From the NCBI RefSeq assembly GCF_011355085.1, contig NZ_VXCP01000046.1:1-58573 (forward strand): 58,573 bases of DNA. Direction: 5' to 3'. Positions 1 through 8,358 of the stretch are shown here, piece after piece; position 1 is the stretch's first letter; each line of letters begins with the position of its first letter. This DNA is from Pseudomonas akapageensis. Lineage in GTDB: Bacteria > Pseudomonadota > Gammaproteobacteria > Pseudomonadales > Pseudomonadaceae. A model generated the notes under the pieces. It searched no databases, had not been told where the DNA came from, and saw only the letters and a list, made by a program, of their open reading frames with translations. The translations under genes and the position numbers were made by a program.

Positions 1-4
1 TCTC

Positions 5-10
5 TGTCAA
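5..10 (-). promoter_or_regulatory. -35 box of a probable third rRNA promoter
   Basis: A minus-strand TTGACA sits at the very edge of the window, about 110 bp downstream of P2. The matching -10 would fall outside the window, so this is only a partial site. Its placement in an array with P1 and P2 is the main support. Confidence 0.45.
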
Positions 11-92
11 GCGTTTATTTTGAAGTTTTTCAGAGAATCTCTAACAACTTCAAACACTTGACTCGCTTCGATCACTCGTCAGCGGGAGGCGA

Positions 93-120
93 ATTCTACA
101 GCGTTTGGAACCGCTGTCAA
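93..120 (-). promoter_or_regulatory. rRNA operon promoter P2 (leftward)
   Basis: Minus strand: consensus -35 TTGACA (115-120), 16-bp spacer, -10 TAGAAT (93-98) and discriminator TCGCCTCCC. It has the same architecture and spacing as the promoter about 145 bp upstream, so this is a tandem rRNA promoter array. Confidence 0.75.
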
Positions 121-236
121 CCACCTTTTCCACCGCTTTCGATCAGCAGATCGAAGCTGCTTCTTCGCTACCTACTTCGGTTAACTCTTTGATTCTCAAG
201 GAGTTTTCCGTTTCGTCTGCGCCGGAAGTGGGGCGA

Positions 237-264
237 ATTATAGAGAGATATAATTCGCCGTCAA
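237..264 (-). promoter_or_regulatory. rRNA operon promoter P1 (leftward)
   Basis: On the minus strand there is a -35 box TTGACG (259-264), a 16-bp spacer and a perfect -10 TATAAT (237-242), followed by a GC-rich discriminator (TCGCCCCAC), as in stringently controlled rRNA promoters. It lies directly downstream of tyrS. In P. aeruginosa the same gene (tyrZ) is followed on the same strand by a 16S-23S-5S operon. The rRNA genes themselves are outside the window. Confidence 0.75.
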
Positions 265-279
265 GCACTGATTACAAGC

Positions 280-1479
280 TTATTCAGATATCAGCGTAAT
301 ACGTGCAAATGCCTTCTTCCCGGCCTGGACGACATGGGTTGCGCCCATAGCGAAGACAAAGCCGCGATCAACCACTTCACCATCCACACGCACGCCGCCG
401 GCATTGAGCAGATCACGCGCGCCGGCCGAGTTCTTCACCAGGCCCGCCTTATTAAGGACAGCAGCAATCGGCATGTCTTCAGCGACAGCCACCTCAACTT
501 CCGGCAGGTCTTCCGGCAGCTCCCCATCCTTCATGCGGTTACCCGCAGCACGATGAGCGTTCGCCGCAGCCTCTTCACCATGGAAGCGCGCAACGATCTC
601 TTCGGCCAGCTTGATCTTGATGTCACGCGGGTTGGCACCCGCTTCGCAATCAGCCTTGAAGCCGTCGATTTCCTCCATGGAACGGAAGCTCAACAACTCG
701 AAGTAGCGCCACATCAGCTCATCAGGGATCGATACCAGCTTGCTGTACATCACACCCGGCGCTTCCTGGATACCGACGTAGTTACCCAGGGACTTGGACA
801 TCTTCTTGACGCCATCCAGACCCTCGAGCAGTGGCATGGTCAGAATGCATTGAGCCTCCTGGCCATAGGCACGCTGAAGCTCGCGCCCCATCAGCAGGTT
901 GAACTTCTGGTCGGTACCACCGAGCTCGACATCGGCACGCAGCGCCACCGAGTCGTAACCCTGAACCAGGGGATAGAGGAACTCATGGATCGCGATCGGC
1001 TGATTGCTGGTGTAGCGCTTGTCGAAGTCATCACGCTCAAGCATGCGCGCCACGGTGTACTGCGATGCCAGGCGAATGAAGTCGGCAGGGCTCAGCGCGT
1101 CCATCCAGGTGGAGTTGAACGCCACCTCGGTTTTAGCCGGATCGAGGATCTTGAACACCTGAGCCTTGTACGTCTCGGCATTTTCCAGGACCTGCTCGCG
1201 GGTCAGCGGCGGGCGCGTCGCGCTCTTGCCGCTCGGATCACCGATCAAACCGGTGAAATCACCAATAAGGAAGATGACGTGATGCCCCAGCTCCTGGAAC
1301 TGACGCAACTTGTTAATAAGCACCGTGTGACCCAGATGCAGATCAGGGGCCGTAGGGTCGAAGCCGGCCTTAATACGCAGCGGTTGGCCACGCTTCAGCT
1401 TCTCGACCAATTCGGATTCGACCAATACCTCTTCCGCACCACGTTTGATCAGCGCTAGCTGCTCTTCAACCGACTTCAT
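280..1479 (-). CDS. tyrS: Tyrosyl-tRNA synthetase (TyrZ type)
   Basis: Charges tRNA-Tyr with tyrosine in the cytoplasm. The 399-aa protein has the class I HIGH-type motif HLGH at residues 48-51 and KMSKS at 226-230, with a C-terminal S4-like RNA-binding region. It is nearly identical in layout to the TyrZ form of P. aeruginosa. The start is the ATG reading MKSVEEQLAL. An in-frame start 57 bp upstream would add a poorly conserved leader and is rejected. It is the last gene before the leftward rRNA promoters. It is divergent from mepM, with about 210 bp between them that must hold both promoters; I see no strong consensus there. Confidence 0.95.
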   Translation of the reverse strand: MKSVEEQLALIKRGAEEVLVESELVEKLKRGQPLRIKAGFDPTAPDLHLGHTVLINKLRQFQELGHHVIFLIGDFTGLIGDPSGKSATRPPLTREQVLENAETYKAQVFKILDPAKTEVAFNSTWMDALSPADFIRLASQYTVARMLERDDFDKRYTSNQPIAIHEFLYPLVQGYDSVALRADVELGGTDQKFNLLMGRELQRAYGQEAQCILTMPLLEGLDGVKKMSKSLGNYVGIQEAPGVMYSKLVSIPDELMWRYFELLSFRSMEEIDGFKADCEAGANPRDIKIKLAEEIVARFHGEEAAANAHRAAGNRMKDGELPEDLPEVEVAVAEDMPIAAVLNKAGLVKNSAGARDLLNAGGVRVDGEVVDRGFVFAMGATHVVQAGKKAFARITLISE

Positions 1480-1690
1480 AACAGACCCGCAAGGCTCAGA
1501 TTCAAAGGGCCCCAACCATACAAGATCAGCCACCAATTACAAGTTTTTGCCCTGCATGTGACCTCAATCCCGACTGATGACGTCTGCGGACTTGCTTCGA
1601 AGGGGATTTGGTTATATTTTATACAGTTATTTCATCTTCATCATGTCAATTCATCTATTCCATTTCATTTTTTTCAAAGTCAAAGCATCT

Positions 1691-3142
1691 ATGACCAACG
1701 AACCGCCTAAAGCGCCCCCGCTTTATCCGAAGAGCCATCTGTTGGCCGCGAGCGGCATTGCCGCCCTCCTGAGCCTTGCATTGCTGGTATTTCCGTCCAG
1801 CGAAGTAGAGGCCAAGAAAACTACCCTGAACCTTGAGCTCGAGACACCTGCCGAGCTGCTGAAGCAGGAACAAGAGAGTGCGCCTGCCGTCGCGGCCACC
1901 GAGGAAGCCGAGCCCTCCCCCTTCGCGCAAATCGACAATGGCGCCGAGGACACTCAGGACACTGCCAAGGCCGAGCCCCTACCGGCCCCAGTAGCCGCCG
2001 AGCCTGCGAAAGTTGCCGCCGAGCCGGCCAAAAAAGAACCAGCCCACCGGGAAGTTACCGTTGCCCGGGGCGATACCCTGTCGACCCTGCTTCAGAAAGC
2101 CGGCCTGCCCGCGGCAACCGTCCAGGAAGTATTGTCCAGCAGCAAGCAGGCCAAACAGTTCAGCCAACTCAAGCACGGCCAGGTACTGGAGATCGAAGTT
2201 GCTGAAAACGGCCAGCTGGCCAGCCTTCACAGCAAGGTCAGCGACCTGGAAACCATTCGCCTGACCCGCAACGCCAAAGGCTTTGCCTTCAACCGCGAAG
2301 TCAGCAAGCCCGTGATGCGCTCGGCCTATGTTCACGGCGTGATCAAAAGCTCGCTGTCGCTCTCGGCCCAGCGCGCCGGCCTGTCGCATGCCCAAACCAT
2401 GGACATGACCAAAATCTTCGGTTACGACATCGACTTTGCCCAGGACATCCGCCAGGGCGACGAATTCGATGTGATCTACGAACAGAAAGTGCTCAACGGC
2501 AAGGTCGTCGGGACAGGCAGTATCCTTTCCGCTCGCTTCACCAACCGCGGCAAGAGCTATACCGCGGTGCGCTACACCAACAAGCAAGGCAACAGCAGCT
2601 ACTACACCGCCGACGGCAACAGTATGCGCAAGGCGTTCATCCGTACTCCGGTGGACTTCGCCCGCATCAGCTCGCGCTTTTCCATGGGCCGCAAGCACCC
2701 GATCCTGAACAAGATCCGCGCGCACAAGGGCGTGGACTACGCCGCGCCACGGGGCACACCGATCAAGGCTGCCGGTGATGGCAAGGTATTGCTCGCCGGG
2801 CGTCGCGGTGGTTACGGCAACACCGTGATCATCCAGCACGGCAACACCTACCAGACCCTTTACGGCCACATGCAAGGCTTCGCCAAAGGTGTCAAGACAG
2901 GCGGCACCGTCAAGCAGGGTCAGGTCATCGGCTATATCGGCACCACTGGCTTGTCGACCGGCCCGCACCTGCACTATGAATTCCAGGTCAATGGCGTGCA
3001 CGTCGATCCACTGGGCCAGAAACTGCCCATGGCCGACCCTATCGCCAAGAATGAGCGGCAGCGCTTCCTGCAGCAGAGTCAACCGCTGATGGCCCGCATG
3101 GAGCAAGAAAAGGCCACCATGCTCGCATCGAGCAAGCGTTAA
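1691..3142 (+). CDS. mepM: M23 murein DD-endopeptidase, MepM-like
   Basis: Predicted periplasmic or membrane-anchored zinc hydrolase that cuts peptidoglycan cross-links. The 483-aa protein has an N-terminal membrane segment (about residues 15-35), an Ala/Pro/Glu-rich linker, an OapA/LysM-like region (about 120-200) and a C-terminal LytM/M23 domain with the ligands H-x3-D (HKGVD) and HLH. In P. aeruginosa the ortholog (PA0667) is the MepM hydrolase degraded by the CtpA protease, by my recollection. The chosen ATG gives MTNEPPKAPP; an in-frame upstream start adds a 38-residue hydrophobic stretch lacking support. No clear Shine-Dalgarno is visible. anmK follows after 3 bp, so the two are probably co-transcribed. 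Confidence 0.9.
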   Translation: MTNEPPKAPPLYPKSHLLAASGIAALLSLALLVFPSSEVEAKKTTLNLELETPAELLKQEQESAPAVAATEEAEPSPFAQIDNGAEDTQDTAKAEPLPAPVAAEPAKVAAEPAKKEPAHREVTVARGDTLSTLLQKAGLPAATVQEVLSSSKQAKQFSQLKHGQVLEIEVAENGQLASLHSKVSDLETIRLTRNAKGFAFNREVSKPVMRSAYVHGVIKSSLSLSAQRAGLSHAQTMDMTKIFGYDIDFAQDIRQGDEFDVIYEQKVLNGKVVGTGSILSARFTNRGKSYTAVRYTNKQGNSSYYTADGNSMRKAFIRTPVDFARISSRFSMGRKHPILNKIRAHKGVDYAAPRGTPIKAAGDGKVLLAGRRGGYGNTVIIQHGNTYQTLYGHMQGFAKGVKTGGTVKQGQVIGYIGTTGLSTGPHLHYEFQVNGVHVDPLGQKLPMADPIAKNERQRFLQQSQPLMARMEQEKATMLASSKR

Positions 3143-3145
3143 GCC

Positions 3146-4237
3146 ATGTCGCTCTATATCGGCGTAATGTCCGGGACCAGCCTCGACGGCCTGGACATTG
3201 CCCTGATCGAACAAGGGCAGCCGCTTGAACTGCTCGCCACGCTCTACATCCCGATGCCGGATGACCTGCGCAACGAGTTGCTTGGCCTGTGCGCCAGTGG
3301 TCCGGATGAAATTGCCCGGGCCGCCCTGGCCGAGCAGCGTTGGGCCCGATTGGCAGCACACGGCATCAACCAGCTGCTCGAGCAGGAGCAGATCAGCTCA
3401 TCGGCGATCCGCGCCATTGGCAGCCACGGCCAGACCATCCGCCACGAACCTGCACGCGGCTTTACGGTACAGATCGGCAACCCGGCACTGCTCGCCGAGT
3501 TGACCGGCATTACGGTCGTCAGTGACTTCCGCCGCCGCGATGTGGCCGCTGGAGGCCAGGGTGCACCGCTGGTCCCGGCCTTTCACGAGGCACTCTTCGA
3601 AACCCAGGGCGAACGCCTGGCGGTGTTGAACGTCGGCGGCTTCAGCAACCTGAGCCTGATCGAGACTGGAAAACCCGTCAGCGGCTTCGACTGCGGCCCC
3701 GGCAATGTCCTGCTGGACGCCTGGATCAACGCCAACCAGGGTCAAAGCTTCGACCGTGACGGCGCCTGGGCAGCCAGCGGTACAATTGTCCCTGCACTGT
3801 TGCAGGACCTGCTCAGCGATCCATTCTTTGCCGGCACCGGCCCCAAGAGTACGGGACGCGAAGTCTTCAATCTGCCCTGGCTGCAGCAGCATCTGGCGCG
3901 TTTACCTGCCTGCGCCGCACAAGACGTTCAGGCAACGCTACTCGAACTGACCGCCCTCACCATCGTCGACTCTTTGCGTGCAGCCCAGCACGAGACGCAA
4001 GCGCTATTGGTCTGCGGTGGTGGCGCCCATAACTCGGCGCTGATGCAACGCCTGGCCGGCCTGCTGCCCAATACTCGCGTCAGCAGCACTGCCGCATGCG
4101 GCATCGACCCTGACTGGGTCGAAGCCATGGCCTTTGCCTGGCTTGCGCATTGCTGCCTTGAAGGTATCGCAGCCAACCGCCCCAGCGTTACTGGCGCACG
4201 CGGCCTGAGAGTTCTGGGCGCGATCTACCCGGCCTGA
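3146..4237 (+). CDS. anmK: Anhydro-N-acetylmuramic acid kinase
   Basis: Opens and phosphorylates 1,6-anhydro-MurNAc with ATP to give MurNAc-6-phosphate during cell-wall recycling. The 363-aa protein starts MSLYIGVMSGTSLDGLD, the signature N-terminal phosphate loop of the family, and has GFDCGPGN and a C-terminal VCGGGAHN motif of the ASKHA fold. It begins 3 bp after the murein endopeptidase mepM, which fits a coupled turnover/recycling transcription unit. In Pseudomonas its product feeds the AmgK-MurU route, whose genes are also in this window. Confidence 0.96.
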   Translation: MSLYIGVMSGTSLDGLDIALIEQGQPLELLATLYIPMPDDLRNELLGLCASGPDEIARAALAEQRWARLAAHGINQLLEQEQISSSAIRAIGSHGQTIRHEPARGFTVQIGNPALLAELTGITVVSDFRRRDVAAGGQGAPLVPAFHEALFETQGERLAVLNVGGFSNLSLIETGKPVSGFDCGPGNVLLDAWINANQGQSFDRDGAWAASGTIVPALLQDLLSDPFFAGTGPKSTGREVFNLPWLQQHLARLPACAAQDVQATLLELTALTIVDSLRAAQHETQALLVCGGGAHNSALMQRLAGLLPNTRVSSTAACGIDPDWVEAMAFAWLAHCCLEGIAANRPSVTGARGLRVLGAIYPA

Positions 4238-4251
4238 ACCCCAGAATGCAA

Positions 4252-4275
4252 AACGCCGCGCATGGGCGCGGCGTT
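4252..4275 (-). terminator. Terminator of erpA
   Basis: Perfect 10-bp stem (AACGCCGCGC with its complement) and a 4-nt loop, between the convergent ends of anmK and erpA. On the minus strand the stem ends in GTTTTGC, so it best serves erpA; the plus strand lacks a T run, though the stem may also slow anmK transcription. Confidence 0.7.
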
Positions 4276-4294
4276 GGCATGAAGCAGCGAGTCA

Positions 4295-4645
4295 TCAGAT
4301 CGAGAATGACGATCCGCAACCGCAAGTCGTGGTGGCATTCGGATTGTTGATCACGAAGCGCGAGCCTTCCAACCCTTCCTGATAGTCCACCTCAGCCCCT
4401 GCCAGATACTGGAAGCTCATGGGATCGACCACCAAGGACACGCCCTCGCGCTCGACGATGGTATCGTCATCGGCCACGTCCTCATCGAACGTGAAGCCAT
4501 ACTGAAAACCCGAACATCCGCCGCCTGTCACGAATACTCGCAACTTCAGACGATCATTCCCCTCTTCATCGACCAGGCTCTTCACCTTGTGCGCTGCACC
4601 CTGCGTGAATTGCAAAGCCGTGGGGGTGAAGGATTCGACGCTCAT
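4295..4645 (-). CDS. erpA: A-type Fe-S carrier protein ErpA
   Basis: Delivers iron-sulfur clusters to target apoproteins. The 116-aa protein has the three invariant cysteines of the A-type carrier family: C44 in GGGCSG, and C108 and C110 in the C-terminal TCGCGSSF. Length and sequence match ErpA rather than IscA. Monocistronic by context: argC ends 150 bp away upstream in the same direction, and a strong hairpin follows the stop codon. Confidence 0.96.
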   Translation of the reverse strand: MSVESFTPTALQFTQGAAHKVKSLVDEEGNDRLKLRVFVTGGGCSGFQYGFTFDEDVADDDTIVEREGVSLVVDPMSFQYLAGAEVDYQEGLEGSRFVINNPNATTTCGCGSSFSI

Positions 4646-4752
4646 GCTGACTATCTCCCGGCGCTATGCCGCCATAATGCGTGATGACGCGCATTATCCG
4701 CTTGTCCTAGAAAATTGGTCAACAATTGAAGCCACTGAAGGCTGCAAGTGAC

Positions 4753-4786
4753 GAGCGGCAAGCCTCAAACTCCAGACTTGCCGCTC
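4753..4786. repeat. Inverted repeat downstream of argC
   Basis: A 10-bp perfect inverted repeat GAGCGGCAAG / CTTGCCGCTC with a 14-nt loop, just beyond the argC stop. It resembles the AAGC/GCTTGC-rich dispersed repeats common in Pseudomonas intergenic DNA. No T run follows on the minus strand, so intrinsic termination is not clear. Confidence 0.5.
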
Positions 4787-4795
4787 AAGACAGCT

Positions 4796-5830
4796 TTAAG
4801 GCATCAAGCCCGCATGAGAAAGCCCCATGCGCTCATCCAGCCCGAAGAGGATGTTGAGGTTCTGCACGGCCTGCCCTGAGGCGCCCTTGACCAGGTTGTC
4901 GATCACCGACAGGACCACCACCAGATCACCACCCTGAGGGCGGTGAACCGCAATGCGGCAGACGTTGGCACCCCGTACGCTGCGAGTTTCCGGATGGCTA
5001 CCGGCAGGCATGACATCCACGAACGGCTCATCGGCATAACGCTTCTCGAACAACGCCTGCAGGTCCACCGACTTGTCCACGACCGTCGCGTACAGGGTCG
5101 AATGGATACCGCGGATCATCGGCGTCAGGTGTGGCACGAATGTCAGACCGACATCGCCACCGGCAGCGCGACGCAGGCCCTGGGTAATTTCCGGCAGGTG
5201 CCGATGCCCATTGACCGCGTAAGCCTTCATGCTTTCGCCGGCCTCACAGAACAGCGAACCTACGCTGGCACCGCGGCCTGCGCCGCTGACGCCCGACTTG
5301 CAGTCGGCAATCAGACGGGAATTGTCGGCCAGGCCAGCTTCGAGCAGCGGCAGGAAACCCAGCTGAGTGGCAGTAGGATAGCAACCGGGCACAGCGATCA
5401 GGCGAGCCTGGCGGATCTGTTCGCGATTGACTTCCGGCAAGCCGTAGACCGCATCTTTGAGCAGTTCCGGTGCGCCATGAGGCTGGCCGTACCATTTGGC
5501 CCACAGATCGGCATCCTGCAGACGGAAGTCCGCCGACAGATCGATGACCTTGGTGCCAGCAGCCAGCAGCTCGCCGGCCAGAGAATGGGCAACACCGTGG
5601 GGCGTGGCGAAAAACACCACGTCACAGGCGGCCAGGGTCTTGGTGTCCGGCACACTGAACGCCAGGCCGTCGTAGTGCCCTCGCAGGTTCGGATACATGT
5701 CTGCGACCGGCAACCCCGCTTCGGAACGCGAAGTGATTGCCACCACTTGCGCCTGCGGATGTTGTGCCAACAGACGCAGCAGCTCGACTCCGGTGTAACC
5801 CGTGCCGCCGACGATACCGACCTTGACCAT
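4796..5830 (-). CDS. argC: N-acetyl-gamma-glutamyl-phosphate reductase
   Basis: Third step of arginine synthesis: NADPH-dependent reduction of N-acetylglutamyl phosphate to the semialdehyde. The 344-aa protein has the Rossmann glycine motif GIVGGTGYTG at residues 5-14 and the catalytic cysteine C150 in PGCYPT, followed by the conserved KSGVSGAGR region and HRHLPE. The N-terminus is fixed by MVKVGIVGG. It stands alone, as is usual in Pseudomonas, divergent from hemJ with about 140 bp between them. Confidence 0.96.
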   Translation of the reverse strand: MVKVGIVGGTGYTGVELLRLLAQHPQAQVVAITSRSEAGLPVADMYPNLRGHYDGLAFSVPDTKTLAACDVVFFATPHGVAHSLAGELLAAGTKVIDLSADFRLQDADLWAKWYGQPHGAPELLKDAVYGLPEVNREQIRQARLIAVPGCYPTATQLGFLPLLEAGLADNSRLIADCKSGVSGAGRGASVGSLFCEAGESMKAYAVNGHRHLPEITQGLRRAAGGDVGLTFVPHLTPMIRGIHSTLYATVVDKSVDLQALFEKRYADEPFVDVMPAGSHPETRSVRGANVCRIAVHRPQGGDLVVVLSVIDNLVKGASGQAVQNLNILFGLDERMGLSHAGLMP

Positions 5831-5969
5831 AACCTGCCCCTTTCAACGAACCGACTGGAAAACCAACGATAATATGGGCCTGAAGCACTCTGAACAACCG
5901 TTGAGATGACGTGCGGGCATCGAAGCCTCTACTATCTGGCCACCGTGAACCTTGGGGAATAACCAAAAT

Positions 5970-6398
5970 ATGCTTTTTCTGTGGCTCAAAGCCTTCCATA
6001 TCATCAGCATCGTCTGCTGGTTTGCCGGGCTGTTTTACCTTCCGCGCCTGTTCGTCTACCACGCCATGAGCGAAGACACGATCAGCCGTGAACGCTTCGT
6101 GACCATGGAGCGCAAGCTGTACCGCGGGATCATGGGGCCAGCGATGATCGCCACCTTCGTTTTCGGCATCTGGCTGCTCAGCCTCAATCCGAGCGGTTAC
6201 TTCAGCCAGGGCTGGATGCATGCCAAGCTGACGCTGATTGTCCTGCTGACCGGCTACCATCACATGTGCGGCGCACAGCTCAAACGCTTCGCCCGTGGCG
6301 AAAACACCCGCAGTCATGTTTTCTATCGCTGGTTCAACGAAGTGCCGGTAGTGTTTTTGATAGCTATCGTAATTCTGGTCGTAGTGAAGCCGTTCTGA
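5970..6398 (+). CDS. hemJ: Protoporphyrinogen oxidase HemJ
   Basis: Oxidises protoporphyrinogen IX to protoporphyrin IX in the inner membrane, late in heme synthesis. The 142-aa protein has four hydrophobic segments and the conserved features of the UPF0093/HemJ family: the histidine H10 in LKAFH, WFAGLFYLPRLFVYH, RGIM and MHAKL. The ATG giving MLFLWLKAFH is chosen because GGGGA lies about 10 bp upstream; an in-frame TTG 18 bp earlier would overlap that ribosome-binding site. The next gene follows after 34 bp. Confidence 0.92.
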   Translation: MLFLWLKAFHIISIVCWFAGLFYLPRLFVYHAMSEDTISRERFVTMERKLYRGIMGPAMIATFVFGIWLLSLNPSGYFSQGWMHAKLTLIVLLTGYHHMCGAQLKRFARGENTRSHVFYRWFNEVPVVFLIAIVILVVVKPF

Positions 6399-6432
6399 TG
6401 TAGACCAATCACCCACGAGCGAGACCGAGCCC

Positions 6433-7401
6433 ATGTCCCTGCCCGCCCAGCTTGAAAAGCATTTGCGTTTGCCTATCGTGGCAGCACCGATGTTTTTGAT
6501 TTCCAACCCGCAACTGGTCCTGGCCTGTTGCCGAAATGGCGTGGTGGGCAGCTTCCCGGCACTCAACCAACGCGAAAGCAGTGGTTTCAAGGCCTGGCTG
6601 GAAGAAATAGAAACGGGGCTGGCAAAGCTCGAAAAACCGGCCCCCTATGCGGTGAACCTGATCGTGCACCACAGCAACCCGCGCCTGCAGGCCGATCTGG
6701 CGATCTGCATCGAGCACAAGGTGCCGATCGTCATCACCAGCCTCGGAGCAGTCAAGGAACTGGTCGATGCGGTGCATGGCTACGGCGGCCTGGTGTTTCA
6801 TGATGTCACCACACGTCGACACGCCGAAAAAGCTGCAGAAGCCGGCGTCGATGGGCTGATCGCCGTAGCCGCCGGCGCCGGGGGGCATGCCGGGACCTGG
6901 AGCCCCTTTGCCCTGATTGCCGAGATCCGGCAATTCTTCGACAAGACCCTGTTGCTGGCCGGCTGCCTGAACAAGGGCCATGAAATTCTCGCCGCACAAT
7001 TGCTTGGGGCGGACCTTGCTTATCTGGGCACACGCTTTATCGCCAGTCGCGAGAGCCTGGCTCCAGACGCTTACAAACAAATGTTGCTCGAAGCCAAGGC
7101 CGTCGACATCGTGCATACCGCCGCCGTTTCCGGCGTTCCGGCCAGCTTCATGCGCCAGAGCCTGGAAGCTGCCGGCTTCGATCTCGCGGCCTTGCAGGGG
7201 AAAGGCGAGATGAACTTCGGCGCCAAGCTCAAGCCCATCAGCGACGAAGCCAAGGCCTGGAAAACTGTCTGGTCCGCGGGCCAGGGCGTTGGCGCCATCG
7301 ACGACTTGCCGTCGGTTGACGAGCTGATCGCTCGTCTGGATAACGAATATCGCCAGGCACAGAAGGCAAGTTTGGCCCTGACCGGGCAATGGTCACGCTG
7401 A
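6433..7401 (+). CDS. Nitronate monooxygenase-family flavoprotein
   Basis: Predicted FMN-dependent TIM-barrel enzyme of the nitronate monooxygenase/2-nitropropane dioxygenase family, which oxidises alkyl nitronates. The 322-aa protein begins with the family pattern LRLPIVAAPMF and has the FMN-binding and active-site segment AAGAGGHAGT (about residues 154-163), then GADLAYLGTRF for phosphate binding. True substrates of the Pseudomonas members are mostly unknown, so nitronate oxidation is a family inference. It sits downstream of hemJ on the same strand and may be co-transcribed. Confidence 0.85.
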   Translation: MSLPAQLEKHLRLPIVAAPMFLISNPQLVLACCRNGVVGSFPALNQRESSGFKAWLEEIETGLAKLEKPAPYAVNLIVHHSNPRLQADLAICIEHKVPIVITSLGAVKELVDAVHGYGGLVFHDVTTRRHAEKAAEAGVDGLIAVAAGAGGHAGTWSPFALIAEIRQFFDKTLLLAGCLNKGHEILAAQLLGADLAYLGTRFIASRESLAPDAYKQMLLEAKAVDIVHTAAVSGVPASFMRQSLEAAGFDLAALQGKGEMNFGAKLKPISDEAKAWKTVWSAGQGVGAIDDLPSVDELIARLDNEYRQAQKASLALTGQWSR

Positions 7402-7429
7402 AGTCGTTCAAGCGACAAGGATGCTCGAC

Positions 7430-8248
7430 ATGACAGAAGCCCGCTTCAACATCGTTTTTGATGGCAGCCTTTTGCCGGGCACCGACCTGATGATGGCCAA
7501 GAATAATCTGGCCGCCCTGTTCAACCGCGATCTGGCCAGCATCGAAAAGCTTTTCAGCGGCCGCGAGGTCATCCTCAAGCGCAACTTGCCTGTCGCCGAC
7601 GCCCAACGCTACCTCAATGCCTTGCACAAGGCCGGCGTCGAGGCCCGTCTCGAGCAGGAACCCGGGACCGAGGAACACATCGCTCAGCCTGCCCCGACTG
7701 GGTCGACGAACGCGCCGGATGTATCGCCCCCCTCACCCTACGCACCGCCGCAGGCACCAGTCGATCAGACATCGGCCGAGTACGGCGAGCTCAGCGTGCT
7801 TTCGATCGAGGGCCGGATCGGGCGATTGCGCTACCTGGCCTGGACGCTAGTCCTGTTGTTGACAGTCGTCGCAGCCATGGGGGTGTTCAGCCTGCTGTTT
7901 TATCAGTCACCGATGTTCTCCGGCCTGATGATGGCGATCGCCGTATTGTGTTTCCTGACCATCAACATTCAAATCAGTGTGCAGCGCCTGCACGATCTGG
8001 GCTGGTCCGGTTGGCTCTGGTTGCTGAACCTGGTGCCTCTGGTCAGCGCCGTGTTCACCCTGATGCTGTTGGTGCTGCCGGGAAATCCCGGGCCCAACCA
8101 GTACGGCCCACCCCCGCCGCCCAATAGCGTCGCGGTAAGAATCCTGGCCTGGATGTGGGTGGTGGTGTTCGCAGGGGGTATCGCCATGGGCTGGCTGGGC
8201 GGGGTGGTGACGCTGTTCACTCAATACACCCACACGATCAGCTTGTAA
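7430..8248 (+). CDS. DUF805 family membrane protein
   Basis: Function unknown. The 272-aa protein has a soluble N-terminal third (a ferredoxin-like segment, residues about 1-75), a Pro/Ala-rich linker (about 85-125) and a DUF805 module starting at GRIGRLRYLAW with about four transmembrane helices, including the family motif VQRLHDLGWSGW. The second of two nearby ATGs is used (MTEARFN): AAGG lies nine bases before it but touches the first ATG directly. It follows the flavoprotein gene by 28 bp. Confidence 0.85.
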   Translation: MTEARFNIVFDGSLLPGTDLMMAKNNLAALFNRDLASIEKLFSGREVILKRNLPVADAQRYLNALHKAGVEARLEQEPGTEEHIAQPAPTGSTNAPDVSPPSPYAPPQAPVDQTSAEYGELSVLSIEGRIGRLRYLAWTLVLLLTVVAAMGVFSLLFYQSPMFSGLMMAIAVLCFLTINIQISVQRLHDLGWSGWLWLLNLVPLVSAVFTLMLLVLPGNPGPNQYGPPPPPNSVAVRILAWMWVVVFAGGIAMGWLGGVVTLFTQYTHTISL

Positions 8249-8358
8249 CTGAAGCAGCGAATCCCTGTGCCGGACTGTAGACTAGCAGCATGAATAATCA
8301 CGCCTTGCCCCCTGCACCACTCATGCTGCAGAGCGCTGGCGTGCGTTTGGAGAATTGC

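Noticed and set aside
105..299. Small open frame left of tyrS
   Set aside because: It runs across two rRNA promoters and the end of tyrS on the other strand, and has no ribosome-binding site.
334..1458. 374-codon open frame antisense to tyrS
   Set aside because: Lies inside tyrS, without a start signal or family resemblance.
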